8,226 nt of DNA from Chloroflexota bacterium (GTDB taxonomy: Bacteria > Chloroflexota > UBA6077), in assembly GCA_021786215.1 (NCBI GenBank), contig JAJYNT010000014.1, positions 1-8,226 of the forward strand, in the 5' to 3' direction. This document shows, in pieces, positions 1 through 6,268 of this stretch. The notes under the pieces are model-generated. The model did not search any database. It saw nothing but the letters and a program-made list of their open reading frames with translations, and was not told the origin of the DNA. Both the position numbers and the translations under genes were made by a program. Position 1 is the stretch's first letter. Every line of letters starts with the position of its first letter.

Positions 1-56
1 CGAAAACACCCATCCCGGTAACATTTCGTTTGAGTTGACGCGGCCGCGCTTGCCGC

Positions 57-86
57 TTGCCAGACCCCGCTCCTTTGCTGCACAAT
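57..86 (+). promoter_or_regulatory. Weak promoter candidate placed for a leaderless start
   Basis: TTGCCA (57-62) matches the -35 consensus at 5 of 6 positions. After an 18-base spacer, CACAAT (81-86) matches the -10 consensus at 4 of 6. A start site about seven bases beyond the -10 box would fall at or next to the ATG at 93, giving a transcript with little or no leader. No Shine-Dalgarno-like sequence precedes that ATG, which is consistent with this. Matches of this quality are common by chance, so this is only a candidate. Confidence 0.25.
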
Positions 87-92
87 CCGGCC

Positions 93-1088
93 ATGCAGAT
101 TCCTCAACCACTCCAGCAGCTGAACTGGGTCGACTATTTGCTCCTGCTGCTGCTCGCGGGCTACATCGCCACGGGCATCCGTCGAGGCTTCGTCATGGGC
201 GTGCTGGACCTCCTGGGAATGGTGATCTCCCTGGGCGCCGGTGCGCTGGGCTACCACCAACTGTCCGCGCTGATCCCGCGGGCCGTCCAAGTGCCGGCCG
301 CGGCCGCCACCCTGGCAGCATTCCTGATCCTGGTACTGCTGGCGCAACTGCTCTATTCGATCATCGTGAACTTCGTCTTCCGCTTCACGCGCCCCTCTCT
401 GCTGTTCCTCGGGCCGATGGCCGTGGTTGATCGGTTACTGGGTGCCATCCCGGGCGCCGTCAAAGGGCTGATTTTCGCCACGTTGTTACTCATTCCGTTT
501 GCATTCTTCCCCATGATGCCCCAGCTATCGACCGCCATCGAACGCTCCGACCTCGCGAGCCGGTTGGTGGTGACGGCAGTAGATGCGGCGCCCGGCATGG
601 AATCGCTGGTGGGGCAAGACTTGAATGATGGCTTCTCCTTCCTGACACCTCCCCAGACCGAGGAAGAGGTCAAGCTGAACTTCGGAATGCTGGGGAAGCT
701 GGAAGCCGATCCGGCAGACGAGGAAAAAATGCTCGAGATGGTCAACGCCGAGCGCAAGAAGGCAGGGCTGGAGCCGCTGCAGATGGATGCGGAGCTACAG
801 AAGGTGGCTCGCGCCCACAGCCTGGAGATGTTCCAGATGGGCTACTTCGCCCACAACTCGCCGATCTCAGGCACGCCTTTCGACCGCATGAGAGCGGCCG
901 GGATCCGCTTCGTGGTTGCCGGGGAGAACCTGGCCTACGCACCCAACGTTCAGATTGCCGAGGAGGGGCTGATGAACAGTCCCGCCCACAGGGCCAACAT
1001 CCTCCGCCCTGAGTTCCGCAAGATAGGGATTGGCATCATCAAGAGCCAGTTCCGGGGCAGCATGTTCAGCCAGGAGTTCACCAACTGA
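93..1088 (+). CDS. CvpA-like membrane domain fused to a CAP/SCP (YkwD-like) domain protein
   Basis: This 331-residue membrane protein has two parts. Residues about 12-140 carry four hydrophobic segments (roughly 14-30, 34-56, 68-92 and 118-140). The first has the WVDY...GIRRGF...LDLLG pattern typical of the CvpA/colicin V production family. A polar linker (about 165-208) leads to a CAP/SCP domain (about 210-330) with the usual landmarks: LEMVNAERKKAGL near 214-225, ARAHS (His242), YFAHNSP (His254), GENLA (Glu278) and SPAHRANIL (His299). These His and Glu residues match the conserved CAP cavity positions. The CAP domain is probably extracytoplasmic, which is an inference from the family. The biochemical activity of bacterial CAP domains is mostly unknown and CvpA has no agreed molecular function, so none is assigned. 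The ATG at 93 is chosen over a TTG at 57 because the extra 12 residues do not look like part of the CvpA domain; neither start has a clear ribosome binding site. No co-transcribed neighbour is visible. Confidence 0.85.
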   Translation: MQIPQPLQQLNWVDYLLLLLLAGYIATGIRRGFVMGVLDLLGMVISLGAGALGYHQLSALIPRAVQVPAAAATLAAFLILVLLAQLLYSIIVNFVFRFTRPSLLFLGPMAVVDRLLGAIPGAVKGLIFATLLLIPFAFFPMMPQLSTAIERSDLASRLVVTAVDAAPGMESLVGQDLNDGFSFLTPPQTEEEVKLNFGMLGKLEADPADEEKMLEMVNAERKKAGLEPLQMDAELQKVARAHSLEMFQMGYFAHNSPISGTPFDRMRAAGIRFVVAGENLAYAPNVQIAEEGLMNSPAHRANILRPEFRKIGIGIIKSQFRGSMFSQEFTN

Positions 1089-1138
1089 GGGAGTGGGCGA
1101 CGGCTAGTGTCATCATTACCTGCAGCGCGGCGAGGGCA

Positions 1139-1252
1139 GGTGAGGGCTGACGAAGCCAACAAGATCGCAGTGACGACTTCAGTCGTTCGTCCTTGTCCGA
1201 GACACCAGATACCAACGACTGAAGTCGTCACTCAATGTGTGCAGCCCTCACC
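1139..1252. repeat. Nested inverted-repeat element in convergent intergenic space
   Basis: Two inverted repeats are nested here. The outer pair is 11 bp and perfect: GGTGAGGGCTG (1139-1149) against CAGCCCTCACC (1242-1252). The inner pair is 19 bp and perfect (1169-1187 against 1214-1232); it extends to 22 bp (1169-1190 and 1211-1232) with one C/C mismatch and leaves a 20-base loop. Each inner arm contains ACGACTTCAGTCGT or its complement, itself nearly palindromic. No open reading frame in it looks real. The size, nesting and position between convergent genes resemble a MITE- or REP-like non-autonomous repeat. It could also act as a bidirectional transcription end, although no T-run follows the stem. 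No target-site duplication was identified. Confidence 0.65.
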
Positions 1253-1253
1253 C

Positions 1254-1298
1254 CGTAAACATGCCCTCTGGCATGTTTACGCCTCTCCCTGGGAGAGG
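1254..1298. repeat. Two adjacent palindromes downstream of sucD
   Basis: A 12-bp perfect stem, 1254-1265 against 1270-1281, has a four-base CTCT loop; its core is GTAAACATGCC paired with GGCATGTTTAC. It is followed at once by CCTCTCCC (1282-1289) and GGGAGAGG (1291-1298), an 8-bp inverted repeat with one central base. On the - strand this begins eight bases after the sucD stop codon, so it is well placed to end or protect the sucCD transcript. No T-run follows, so a classical intrinsic terminator is not demonstrated. The CCCTCACCCC (1245-1254) just before it, together with the CTCTCCC...GGGAGAGG part, resembles a short repeat seen between genes in many GC-rich bacteria; that comparison is from memory. 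Confidence 0.55.
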
Positions 1299-1305
1299 GG
1301 GAGGT

Positions 1306-2178
1306 TTAGCCCAGTCGCTCCTTGGCCAGTTGGACCACCTCTTCCAGGGTGTTTCCCACCGGCACCCCGGCCTCCTCGAAGGCCTTCACCTTCGCCTGAG
1401 GAGTACCGGTACCGCCGGAAATAATGGCCCCGGCATGACCCATCCGCTTGCCCGGAGGGGCCGACCGACCGGAGATGAACGCCACCACAGGCTTCGGGTA
1501 GCTGGTCTCCTTGATGTAGGCCGCTGCAATCTCCTCATCCGAGCCACCGATCTCCCCGATGATGATCACCACCTTGGTCTCATCGTCATCCCGGAACAGC
1601 TTCAACGCGTCGATGAACCGGGCCCCGATGATGGGATCGCCACCGATCCCAATGCAGGTAGACACCCCCATTCCCATGTTGGTGATGTGGTCGCAGGTCT
1701 CATAGGTCAGAGTGCCGCTCCGAGAGATCACCCCGATTGCCCCCTCCCGATACACCTCGGCCGGCATGATCCCCAGCTTGGACTCGCCGGGGCTGATCAC
1801 GCCGGGGCAGTTTGGGCCGATAAGGGTAACCCCTTTGGGCTCGATATAGTTGACCACCTTGACCATGTCGAGAGTCGGGATTCCGTCGGTGACACACACC
1901 ACCAGCTTGATCCCCGCGTCGGCTGCCTCCACGATGGAGTCGGCAGCGAAGGGAGCAGGGACGAAGATGATGGAGCTGTTGGCGCCGGTAGCCACCACTG
2001 CCTCGGCCACGCTGTTGAAGACCGGCACGCCGTCCTGCTCCATACCGCCCTTGCCGGGCGTCACACCAGCGACCACCTGGGTGCCGTACTCCTTCATCTT
2101 GTCGGCGTGAAAGGCGCCCTCGCGGCCCGTGATGCCCTGCACCACCACCCGCGTGTTTCTATTCACCAGAATGGACAT
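1306..2178 (-). CDS. sucD: Succinyl-CoA synthetase (succinate-CoA ligase) alpha subunit
   Basis: With the beta subunit, this 290-residue cytoplasmic protein interconverts succinyl-CoA plus NDP and phosphate with succinate, CoA and NTP. The length is normal for the family. The N-terminal CoA-binding Rossmann domain shows VQGITGREG (13-21) and TPGKGG (40-45). Further on are IGPNCPG (120-126) and [12 protein letters not shown] (149-160). [11 protein letters not shown] (243-253) contains the phosphorylated active-site His (His248 here), so the subunit looks fully active. The ATG is preceded by a strong Shine-Dalgarno GGGGAGGG (2185-2192) six bases upstream. It starts 28 bases after the sucC stop and is clearly in one operon with it. 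Nucleotide specificity (ATP or GTP) lies in the beta subunit and cannot be read here. Confidence 0.97.
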   Translation of the reverse strand: MSILVNRNTRVVVQGITGREGAFHADKMKEYGTQVVAGVTPGKGGMEQDGVPVFNSVAEAVVATGANSSIIFVPAPFAADSIVEAADAGIKLVVCVTDGIPTLDMVKVVNYIEPKGVTLIGPNCPGVISPGESKLGIMPAEVYREGAIGVISRSGTLTYETCDHITNMGMGVSTCIGIGGDPIIGARFIDALKLFRDDDETKVVIIIGEIGGSDEEIAAAYIKETSYPKPVVAFISGRSAPPGKRMGHAGAIISGGTGTPQAKVKAFEEAGVPVGNTLEEVVQLAKERLG

Positions 2179-2206
2179 CGACTACCCTCCCCAGTCCTTT
2201 GCCATC

Positions 2207-3337
2207 TCAGCGCTTGACCAGTTCGATGATCTTCTTCGCGGCCTCCTGGGCCGTCGAGGCGGGGATGAGGTTGGTATCCTTCAGCATCTCCCGCCCCTCG
2301 GCAGCCCGGGTACCGGACATCCGGATGACGATAGGTACCTTGATCTCCATGGCCTTGGTGGCCTCGATGATCCCCTTGGCCACCTCGTCGCACCGCACGA
2401 TGCCGCCGAAGATGTTGAACAGCACCCCCTTGACCTTGGGGTTCATCAACACCAACTCCAGATCCTGGCGCACCGTCTCGGCCTTGGCCCCGCCTCCCAG
2501 GTCGCAGAAGTTCGCGGCCTTTCCGCCGTTCCGGCTCAGGATGTCCAGCGTGGTCATTACCAGCCCTGCGCCGTTGCCGATCACCCCGATGTCCCCATCC
2601 AACCGGACGTAGGCCACCCCCTTCCGGGCGGCCTCCGCTTCGATCGGATCAGCCTCGGACACCTCTCGGTACTTCACCAGCTCCTTCTGCCGGTAGAGGG
2701 CGTTATCGTCCACATCGAATTTGCCATCGGCGGCAATCACTTTCCCGTCCCCGGTCACCACAAGAGGATTGATCTCGGACAGGGACGCGTCCGAAGCAGC
2801 GAAAACGTTGTACAGCTTCCGGATCACCGCCACGATCTCCCGGGATACCCTGGGATCCAACTCAGCCCGTTCCACCAGGTTACGAAGCTGGAAGTCCCAC
2901 AACCCCCAGGCGGGGTCCACGTGCATCTTGGCGATGGCCTGGGGCTGCGTGGCGGCCACCTCCTCTATATCCACACCACCCATGCGGCTCAGCATGATGA
3001 TCGGCTTCTCGGCATTCCGGTCCACCGTGATCCCCAGATAGTACTCGGCCGCGATGTTCAGCGCCTCCTCCACCAGGGCATAGCTCACGGTGAAGCCCTT
3101 CAGCGACTTGCCCAGCATCCCCTCGGCGTACTGGTGCGCCTCGGCAGGATCGTTGGCCAGCTTGATCCCACCGGCCTTCCCCCGTCCGCCCACGTGGACC
3201 TGGGCTTTCACCACCACCCGACCCAACCGCTCGGCAACCTTAGCCGCCGCGTCGGGATCCTGCACCACCTCTCCCCGAGGAATCGGGATCCCTCCCTGGG
3301 CAAATACCTTCTTCGCCTGGAACTCATACAGCTTCAA
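2207..3337 (-). CDS. sucC: Succinyl-CoA synthetase beta subunit
   Basis: This 376-residue protein is the nucleotide-binding partner of SucD and is slightly shorter than common beta subunits (about 385-390). It opens with MKLYEFQAKKVFAQGGIPIPRG, the standard start of the family's ATP-grasp domain. It then has KAQVHVGGRGKAGGI (44-58), the glycine-rich nucleotide-binding segment, and SEINPLVV (187-194) with its metal-binding acid and Asn. The C-terminal ligase domain has GNGAGLVMTTLD (254-265) and NIFGGIVRCDEVA (308-320). The start codon is TTG. It is supported because translation from it begins exactly at the family N-terminus and because GGAGGAG (3343-3349) lies five bases upstream. A TTG start may lower its translation relative to sucD; this is an inference. 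ADP versus GDP preference was not determined. Confidence 0.96.
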   Translation of the reverse strand: MKLYEFQAKKVFAQGGIPIPRGEVVQDPDAAAKVAERLGRVVVKAQVHVGGRGKAGGIKLANDPAEAHQYAEGMLGKSLKGFTVSYALVEEALNIAAEYYLGITVDRNAEKPIIMLSRMGGVDIEEVAATQPQAIAKMHVDPAWGLWDFQLRNLVERAELDPRVSREIVAVIRKLYNVFAASDASLSEINPLVVTGDGKVIAADGKFDVDDNALYRQKELVKYREVSEADPIEAEAARKGVAYVRLDGDIGVIGNGAGLVMTTLDILSRNGGKAANFCDLGGGAKAETVRQDLELVLMNPKVKGVLFNIFGGIVRCDEVAKGIIEATKAMEIKVPIVIRMSGTRAAEGREMLKDTNLIPASTAQEAAKKIIELVKR

Positions 3338-3342
3338 GTCGA

Positions 3343-3349
3343 CTCCTCC
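3343..3349 (-). promoter_or_regulatory. Ribosome binding site that fixes the TTG start of sucC
   Basis: GGAGGAG on the - strand, five bases before the TTG at 3335-3337. This strong match is the main nucleotide evidence for a non-ATG start. The upstream bases GACTC (- strand, 3355-3359) could pair with GAGTC (3341-3345), which overlaps the last bases of the site, but a 5-bp stem is weak. Confidence 0.8.
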
Positions 3350-3380
3350 ATCAAGAGTCTCCGCTACCCATAAGACGCGA

Positions 3381-3439
3381 AGCGCTGAGTGCTCGGTCCG
3401 AGCGTTGAGACGACCTGACCGGCTTCAGCACCCAGCACT
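3381..3439 (-). repeat. 13-bp hairpin between the kor operon and sucC
   Basis: On the - strand, AGTGCTGGGTGCT (3427-3439) can pair along its whole 13-base length with AGCACTCAGCGCT (3381-3393): eleven Watson-Crick pairs and two G-U pairs, enclosing a 33-base loop. A competing small stem, GCTCG-GAC-CGAGC (3391-3403), shares three bases with the right arm, so the two cannot form fully together. CTCAACGCT (3401-3409) and CTCAGCGCT (3381-3389) are also near-identical direct repeats 20 bases apart. The structure lies in the 120-base gap between the gamma-subunit stop and the sucC start. It could be a leader structure, a processing site or a decayed repeat. It has no T-run and does not look like an intrinsic terminator. 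Confidence 0.5.
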
Positions 3440-3467
3440 ATGTTACTACACTATGACTTATGGGCAA
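3440..3467 (-). promoter_or_regulatory. Weak promoter candidate for sucCD
   Basis: On the - strand TTGCCC (3462-3467, 4 of 6 -35 matches), a 16-base spacer and TAACAT (3440-3445, 4 of 6 -10 matches). A start site about seven bases on would be near 3433, inside the left arm of the hairpin at 3427-3439, so the transcript would begin with that stem and have a leader of about 95 bases. The -35 part lies inside the end of the gamma-subunit gene. The match could be chance, and sucCD may simply be read through from the kor operon. Confidence 0.22.
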
Positions 3468-4018
3468 GATTGTGCAAGTAGATCCTCGGCGGCCTCGAAG
3501 CCCACCCGAAGAGCACGCTGATTGATCTCCTCCGTCCCCTTGGGCACGCGGTCCAGGACCGCCTTGGTAAGCGCCTCACGTGACACTACCCCGGTCAGAG
3601 TCGTCAACGCCCCTATGGCCACAATATTGGCCACTATGCCGCGCCCTACCTTTTCCCTCGCGAGCCATGTGATGGGAAGCTGGTACACCCTCCCCTGAAC
3701 TGCCGGCGGGTCGGTAACCAGGCTGCTATCAAAGATCGCCGTGCCTCCCGGCTTCAAGAAGGGCGCGTACTTGCTGGCGGAAAGCTGATTGAAAGCAAAC
3801 AGTATGTCCGGGTACTCAACCTCGGGGTAGTCGATCTCATCATCGCTGATGATGACATCGGAACGGGAGGCGCCCCCTCTGGACTCGGGCCCGTACGACT
3901 GGCTCGATACTACCTGGCGACCCTCGTAGATCCCGGCAGCCTCTGCCAGGATAAGCCCCATCAGCACCAGTCCTTGCCCCCCGGACCCACCCATCGAAAC
4001 CTCGACGCTCTTAGACAT
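3458..4018 (-). CDS. korC: 2-oxoacid (probably 2-oxoglutarate):ferredoxin oxidoreductase gamma subunit
   Basis: This 186-residue protein is the gamma subunit of a four-subunit, thiamine-diphosphate-dependent, CoA-acylating oxidoreductase. It shows the family's N-terminal glycine-rich motif MGGSGGQGLVLMG (9-21) and the SYGPESRGGASRSDVIIS segment (41-58). A GIVANIVAIGAL stretch (127-138) is also typical. The ATG at 4016-4018 is chosen because the protein then begins directly ahead of the family motif. The reading frame is open for another 23 codons upstream, but that part lies inside the beta gene and does not resemble the family. The start overlaps the beta stop by eight bases (4011-4018), which indicates translational coupling. 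Upstream purine-rich sequence (GGAAGG and AGGTGA) may serve as the ribosome binding site. It is the last gene of the kor operon and is followed by sucC. Confidence 0.93.
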   Translation of the reverse strand: MSKSVEVSMGGSGGQGLVLMGLILAEAAGIYEGRQVVSSQSYGPESRGGASRSDVIISDDEIDYPEVEYPDILFAFNQLSASKYAPFLKPGGTAIFDSSLVTDPPAVQGRVYQLPITWLAREKVGRGIVANIVAIGALTTLTGVVSREALTKAVLDRVPKGTEEINQRALRVGFEAAEDLLAQSCP

Positions 4019-4841
4019 GCTCACCTGCCTTCCAGGAGGCCTTAAGCCGTACCTGGCTGTACAGCTTCTCGTACGCGGGACGCTCACTCTCGTACAGCAC
4101 CCCCGTCAGCAATTTCCCATCCGCATCCTCAGCTTTCTGCTGAGCCGTCCGCACCGGAACCGTGATCTCCTTCTGCCGCATCAGCATCTGCACCGGACCG
4201 CCCTGCCGATTCATTCGGCCGAAGTAGATGGGACACTGCGACACCGCCTCCACGAAAGAGAAACCGGTGTGCTGGAGAGCCGCCGCCAGTGTGTTGACTA
4301 GCTCGGGCATCCTGATCGGTGCGACACGGCCAACAAAGGTAGCCCCAGCAGCTTGAGCCACACCACACAGGTCGAAGCCCGGCTCGGCATCGCCGTACGG
4401 GGCTGTGGTGGCCATTGCTTCAACCGGGGTAGTGGGTGAGTATTGCCCGCCGGTCATGCCATAGATCTGATTGTTGATCACCAGCGCGGTGACGTCGATG
4501 TTGCGCCGCGCGGCATGGATGAAGTGGTTGCCCCCAATGGCGGCGCAATCGCCGTCCCCCATGATCACTATCACGTTCATCCCCGGCTTCGCCAGCTTGA
4601 TCCCAGTCGCAAAAGCCAAAGCCCGGCCGTGGATGGTGTGCATGGTGTCGAAGTTCAAGTAGCCGGTCGCCCGACTGGAGCAGCCAATGCCGGAGACTAT
4701 GACTGTACGATCCTGGTCCAGCCCAACCTTGTCGATAGCCCGAATGGTGCCGTTGACTATCTGACCAATCCCGCAGCCCGGGCACCAGATGTGCGGCAAT
4801 CGGTTGACCCTCAGGTACCTGGATATCAGCGCGCTAGGCAT
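4011..4841 (-). CDS. korB: 2-oxoacid (probably 2-oxoglutarate):ferredoxin oxidoreductase beta subunit
   Basis: This 276-residue subunit binds thiamine diphosphate and an iron-sulfur cluster, and catalyses CoA-dependent oxidative decarboxylation of a 2-oxoacid with ferredoxin reduction. WCPGCG (19-24) supplies Cys20 and Cys23. With Cys54 (GIGCSS) and Cys203 (SQCPIYFGR) the spacing matches the four [4Fe-4S] ligands known in archaeal 2-oxoacid:ferredoxin oxidoreductase beta subunits. The ThDP/Mg motif runs from MGDGD (94-98) to VINN (121-124), followed by QIYGMTGGQYSPTTP (125-139), characteristic of the Kor/2-oxoacid type. 2-oxoglutarate is the favoured substrate because sucCD follows and the subunit layout is Kor-like. 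Branched-chain or other 2-oxoacids cannot be excluded from sequence alone. The ATG overlaps the alpha stop by eight bases (4834-4841), suggesting coupled translation and balanced stoichiometry. Confidence 0.95.
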   Translation of the reverse strand: MPSALISRYLRVNRLPHIWCPGCGIGQIVNGTIRAIDKVGLDQDRTVIVSGIGCSSRATGYLNFDTMHTIHGRALAFATGIKLAKPGMNVIVIMGDGDCAAIGGNHFIHAARRNIDVTALVINNQIYGMTGGQYSPTTPVEAMATTAPYGDAEPGFDLCGVAQAAGATFVGRVAPIRMPELVNTLAAALQHTGFSFVEAVSQCPIYFGRMNRQGGPVQMLMRQKEITVPVRTAQQKAEDADGKLLTGVLYESERPAYEKLYSQVRLKASWKAGEHV

Positions 4842-5985
4842 GCTCCATCACCCCCTCGATCCCATGAAGCAGCTGGCCGGGCGTGATGAGCGCCCCATCG
4901 TGACGATTCATCTGGGCGATCTCCACCCCGTTACGAGTGACTCGCCGAACCTCACCCGCCACGTCGCCCAGATTCATCTCCGCAACCAGCAGCCGAGGAG
5001 TCCTCTCCGCCACCGCCTCGATCACATGCTCCGGGAATGGCCACAGGGTTATCAGCCTGACCAGCCCTGCTTTGATCCCACGGGCTCGGGCCATCTTCAC
5101 GGCCGCTCTGGCAGAACGGCCGACACAACCGTAGGAGATCACAGCGATCTCTGCATCCTCCATGAACAGATACTCCACGGAGGTAATCTCTTCACGGTGA
5201 TCTTCCACCTTGGACACCAATCTCTCGGTGGTCTCCTGTAGCTTCACGGGGCTTGTGCTGGGGAAGCCGGTTTCATCGTGGAAGAGGCCGGTAATGTGGT
5301 AGTGGTAGCCGGTGCCAAAATCCGGAACTGCCGGAACCCCATCCAAATCCGGCTCGAAGGGGTTCACGCTGCCCGGAGATCCTATCGGCCGCCGCCGATT
5401 CACCACCTCGATCTCCTCGGGCTGAGGAAGGGTCACCACTTCCCTCAGGTGGCCCACCACGGCGTCGGCGAGTATCACCACAGGGGTGCGGTACCTCTCA
5501 GAAAGGTTGAACGCCTGGATTGTCACGTCAAAGCATTCTTTCACCGAGGAGGGCGACAGGGCGATAATCGAGTGGGGGCCGTGGGTGCCGTACCGGGCCT
5601 GCATCACGTCGCCCTGTGCCGGGGCGGTCGCGTAGCCGCTGCTGGGGCCCATCCGCTGAACATTCACGATCACGCAGGGAGTCTCAGCCATCACTGCGAA
5701 ACCGATGCCCTCCTGCATCAGGGAGAAGCCGGGGCCACTGGTGGCGGTCATGGCCTTCACCCCCGAGATCGAGGCCCCGATGACTGAAGATATGCTGGCT
5801 ATCTCATCCTCCATCTGGATGAAGGTGCCACCGACCTGGGGCAAGCGCCGAGCAAGGGTCTCGGCGATCTCTGAAGAAGGGCTAATTGGATAGCCCCCGA
5901 AGAACCTCATGCCCGCCGCTAGAGCGCCCTCGGCAATGGCCTCATTGCCCTGCAGCAAGATCGGCTTAGATCGCTCGTCGGTCAT
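4834..5985 (-). CDS. korA: 2-oxoacid (probably 2-oxoglutarate):ferredoxin oxidoreductase alpha subunit
   Basis: This 383-residue catalytic partner of the beta subunit carries the pyrimidine-binding side of the ThDP site and the substrate pocket. Visible landmarks are LLQGNEAIAEGAL (10-22), GGYPISPSSEIAE (30-42), FIQMEDEIASI (55-65), ATSGPGFSLMQEG (81-93) and QRMGPSSGYATAPAQGD (110-126). The second half shows the transketolase C-terminal-like part (AVISYGCVGRSARAAV 281-296, LITLWPFPEHVI 311-322) and the interface segment LLVAEMNLGDVAGEV (332-346). Family members often read YPITPSSE and GPSTG; here both have Ser in place of Thr, a conservative change. The separate alpha and beta genes and the length are typical of the KorAB type. 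The ATG overlaps the delta stop by four bases (ATGA, 5982-5985). The upstream ribosome binding site is weak, so re-initiation from the delta gene is likely. Confidence 0.95.
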   Translation of the reverse strand: MTDERSKPILLQGNEAIAEGALAAGMRFFGGYPISPSSEIAETLARRLPQVGGTFIQMEDEIASISSVIGASISGVKAMTATSGPGFSLMQEGIGFAVMAETPCVIVNVQRMGPSSGYATAPAQGDVMQARYGTHGPHSIIALSPSSVKECFDVTIQAFNLSERYRTPVVILADAVVGHLREVVTLPQPEEIEVVNRRRPIGSPGSVNPFEPDLDGVPAVPDFGTGYHYHITGLFHDETGFPSTSPVKLQETTERLVSKVEDHREEITSVEYLFMEDAEIAVISYGCVGRSARAAVKMARARGIKAGLVRLITLWPFPEHVIEAVAERTPRLLVAEMNLGDVAGEVRRVTRNGVEIAQMNRHDGALITPGQLLHGIEGVMEHA

Positions 5986-6215
5986 CTATTCTTGAACACC
6001 TCGATAGCGAAGTCCGGGCACATCATCTCGCAGAGGCCGCAACCGGTGCACTTCTCAGGAAAGGAAAGGCTTGGGGTGCCGACCTCGTCGGCGCTGAGGG
6101 CCTTGGGGGGGCAAAAGGCCACGCAGATGGAACAGGATTTACACCACTGGAGATCGATCTCGATCCAATTCCCACGTCTCGCGATCTGTTCAGAAGGAGG
6201 GTCAGTCTCGATCAT
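5982..6215 (-). CDS. korD: 2-oxoacid:ferredoxin oxidoreductase delta subunit, 2x[4Fe-4S] ferredoxin-like
   Basis: This 77-residue iron-sulfur protein is the first gene of the operon. Two complete CX2CX2CX3CP motifs are present: Cys25, 28, 31 and 35 (CKSCSICVAFCP) and Cys56, 59, 62 and 66 (CTGCGLCEMMCP). That is the pattern for two [4Fe-4S] clusters, which pass electrons from the catalytic subunits to free ferredoxin. The role as delta subunit follows from its four-base overlap with the alpha gene. The ATG at 6213-6215 is preferred because AAAGGAG (6221-6227) ends five bases upstream. In-frame GTG (6243-6245) and ATG (6234-6236) starts would add 10 or 7 residues but lack such a site. The candidate promoter at 6269-6297 gives a leader of roughly 47 bases to the chosen start. 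Confidence 0.93.
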   Translation of the reverse strand: MIETDPPSEQIARRGNWIEIDLQWCKSCSICVAFCPPKALSADEVGTPSLSFPEKCTGCGLCEMMCPDFAIEVFKNR

Positions 6216-6268
6216 CAGCGCTCCTTTCTCTACCATCCGGAACACGGACGGCCACTCTCTGGATTAGC

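Noticed and set aside
1..56. Possible end of an upstream gene or a promoter with TTGACG at 35-40
   Set aside because: No -10 box is found at the right spacing and no coding tail is recognisable in so short a stretch.
1089..1305. A CRISPR array or small RNA gene in the repeat-rich gap
   Set aside because: The repeats are inverted, not regularly spaced direct repeats, and there is no tRNA-like fold or promoter-terminator pair supporting an RNA gene.
1237..2217. 326-codon + strand open frame opposite sucD
   Set aside because: It covers the antisense of sucD, starts inside the repeat region and has low-complexity composition without domain motifs.
2129..3373. 414-codon + strand open frame opposite sucC
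   Set aside because: It is antisense to a gene with full family motifs, is rich in His, Gly, Pro and Leu as expected from reversed GC-rich codons, and resembles no family.
3391..3403. GCTCGGTCCGAGC as an intrinsic terminator of the kor operon
   Set aside because: The stem is only about five pairs with a three-base loop and has no T-run on either strand.
4019..4087. Longer N-terminus for the gamma subunit
   Set aside because: The extra 23 residues lie within the beta gene and do not resemble the family; the internal ATG at 4018 begins just before the conserved motif.
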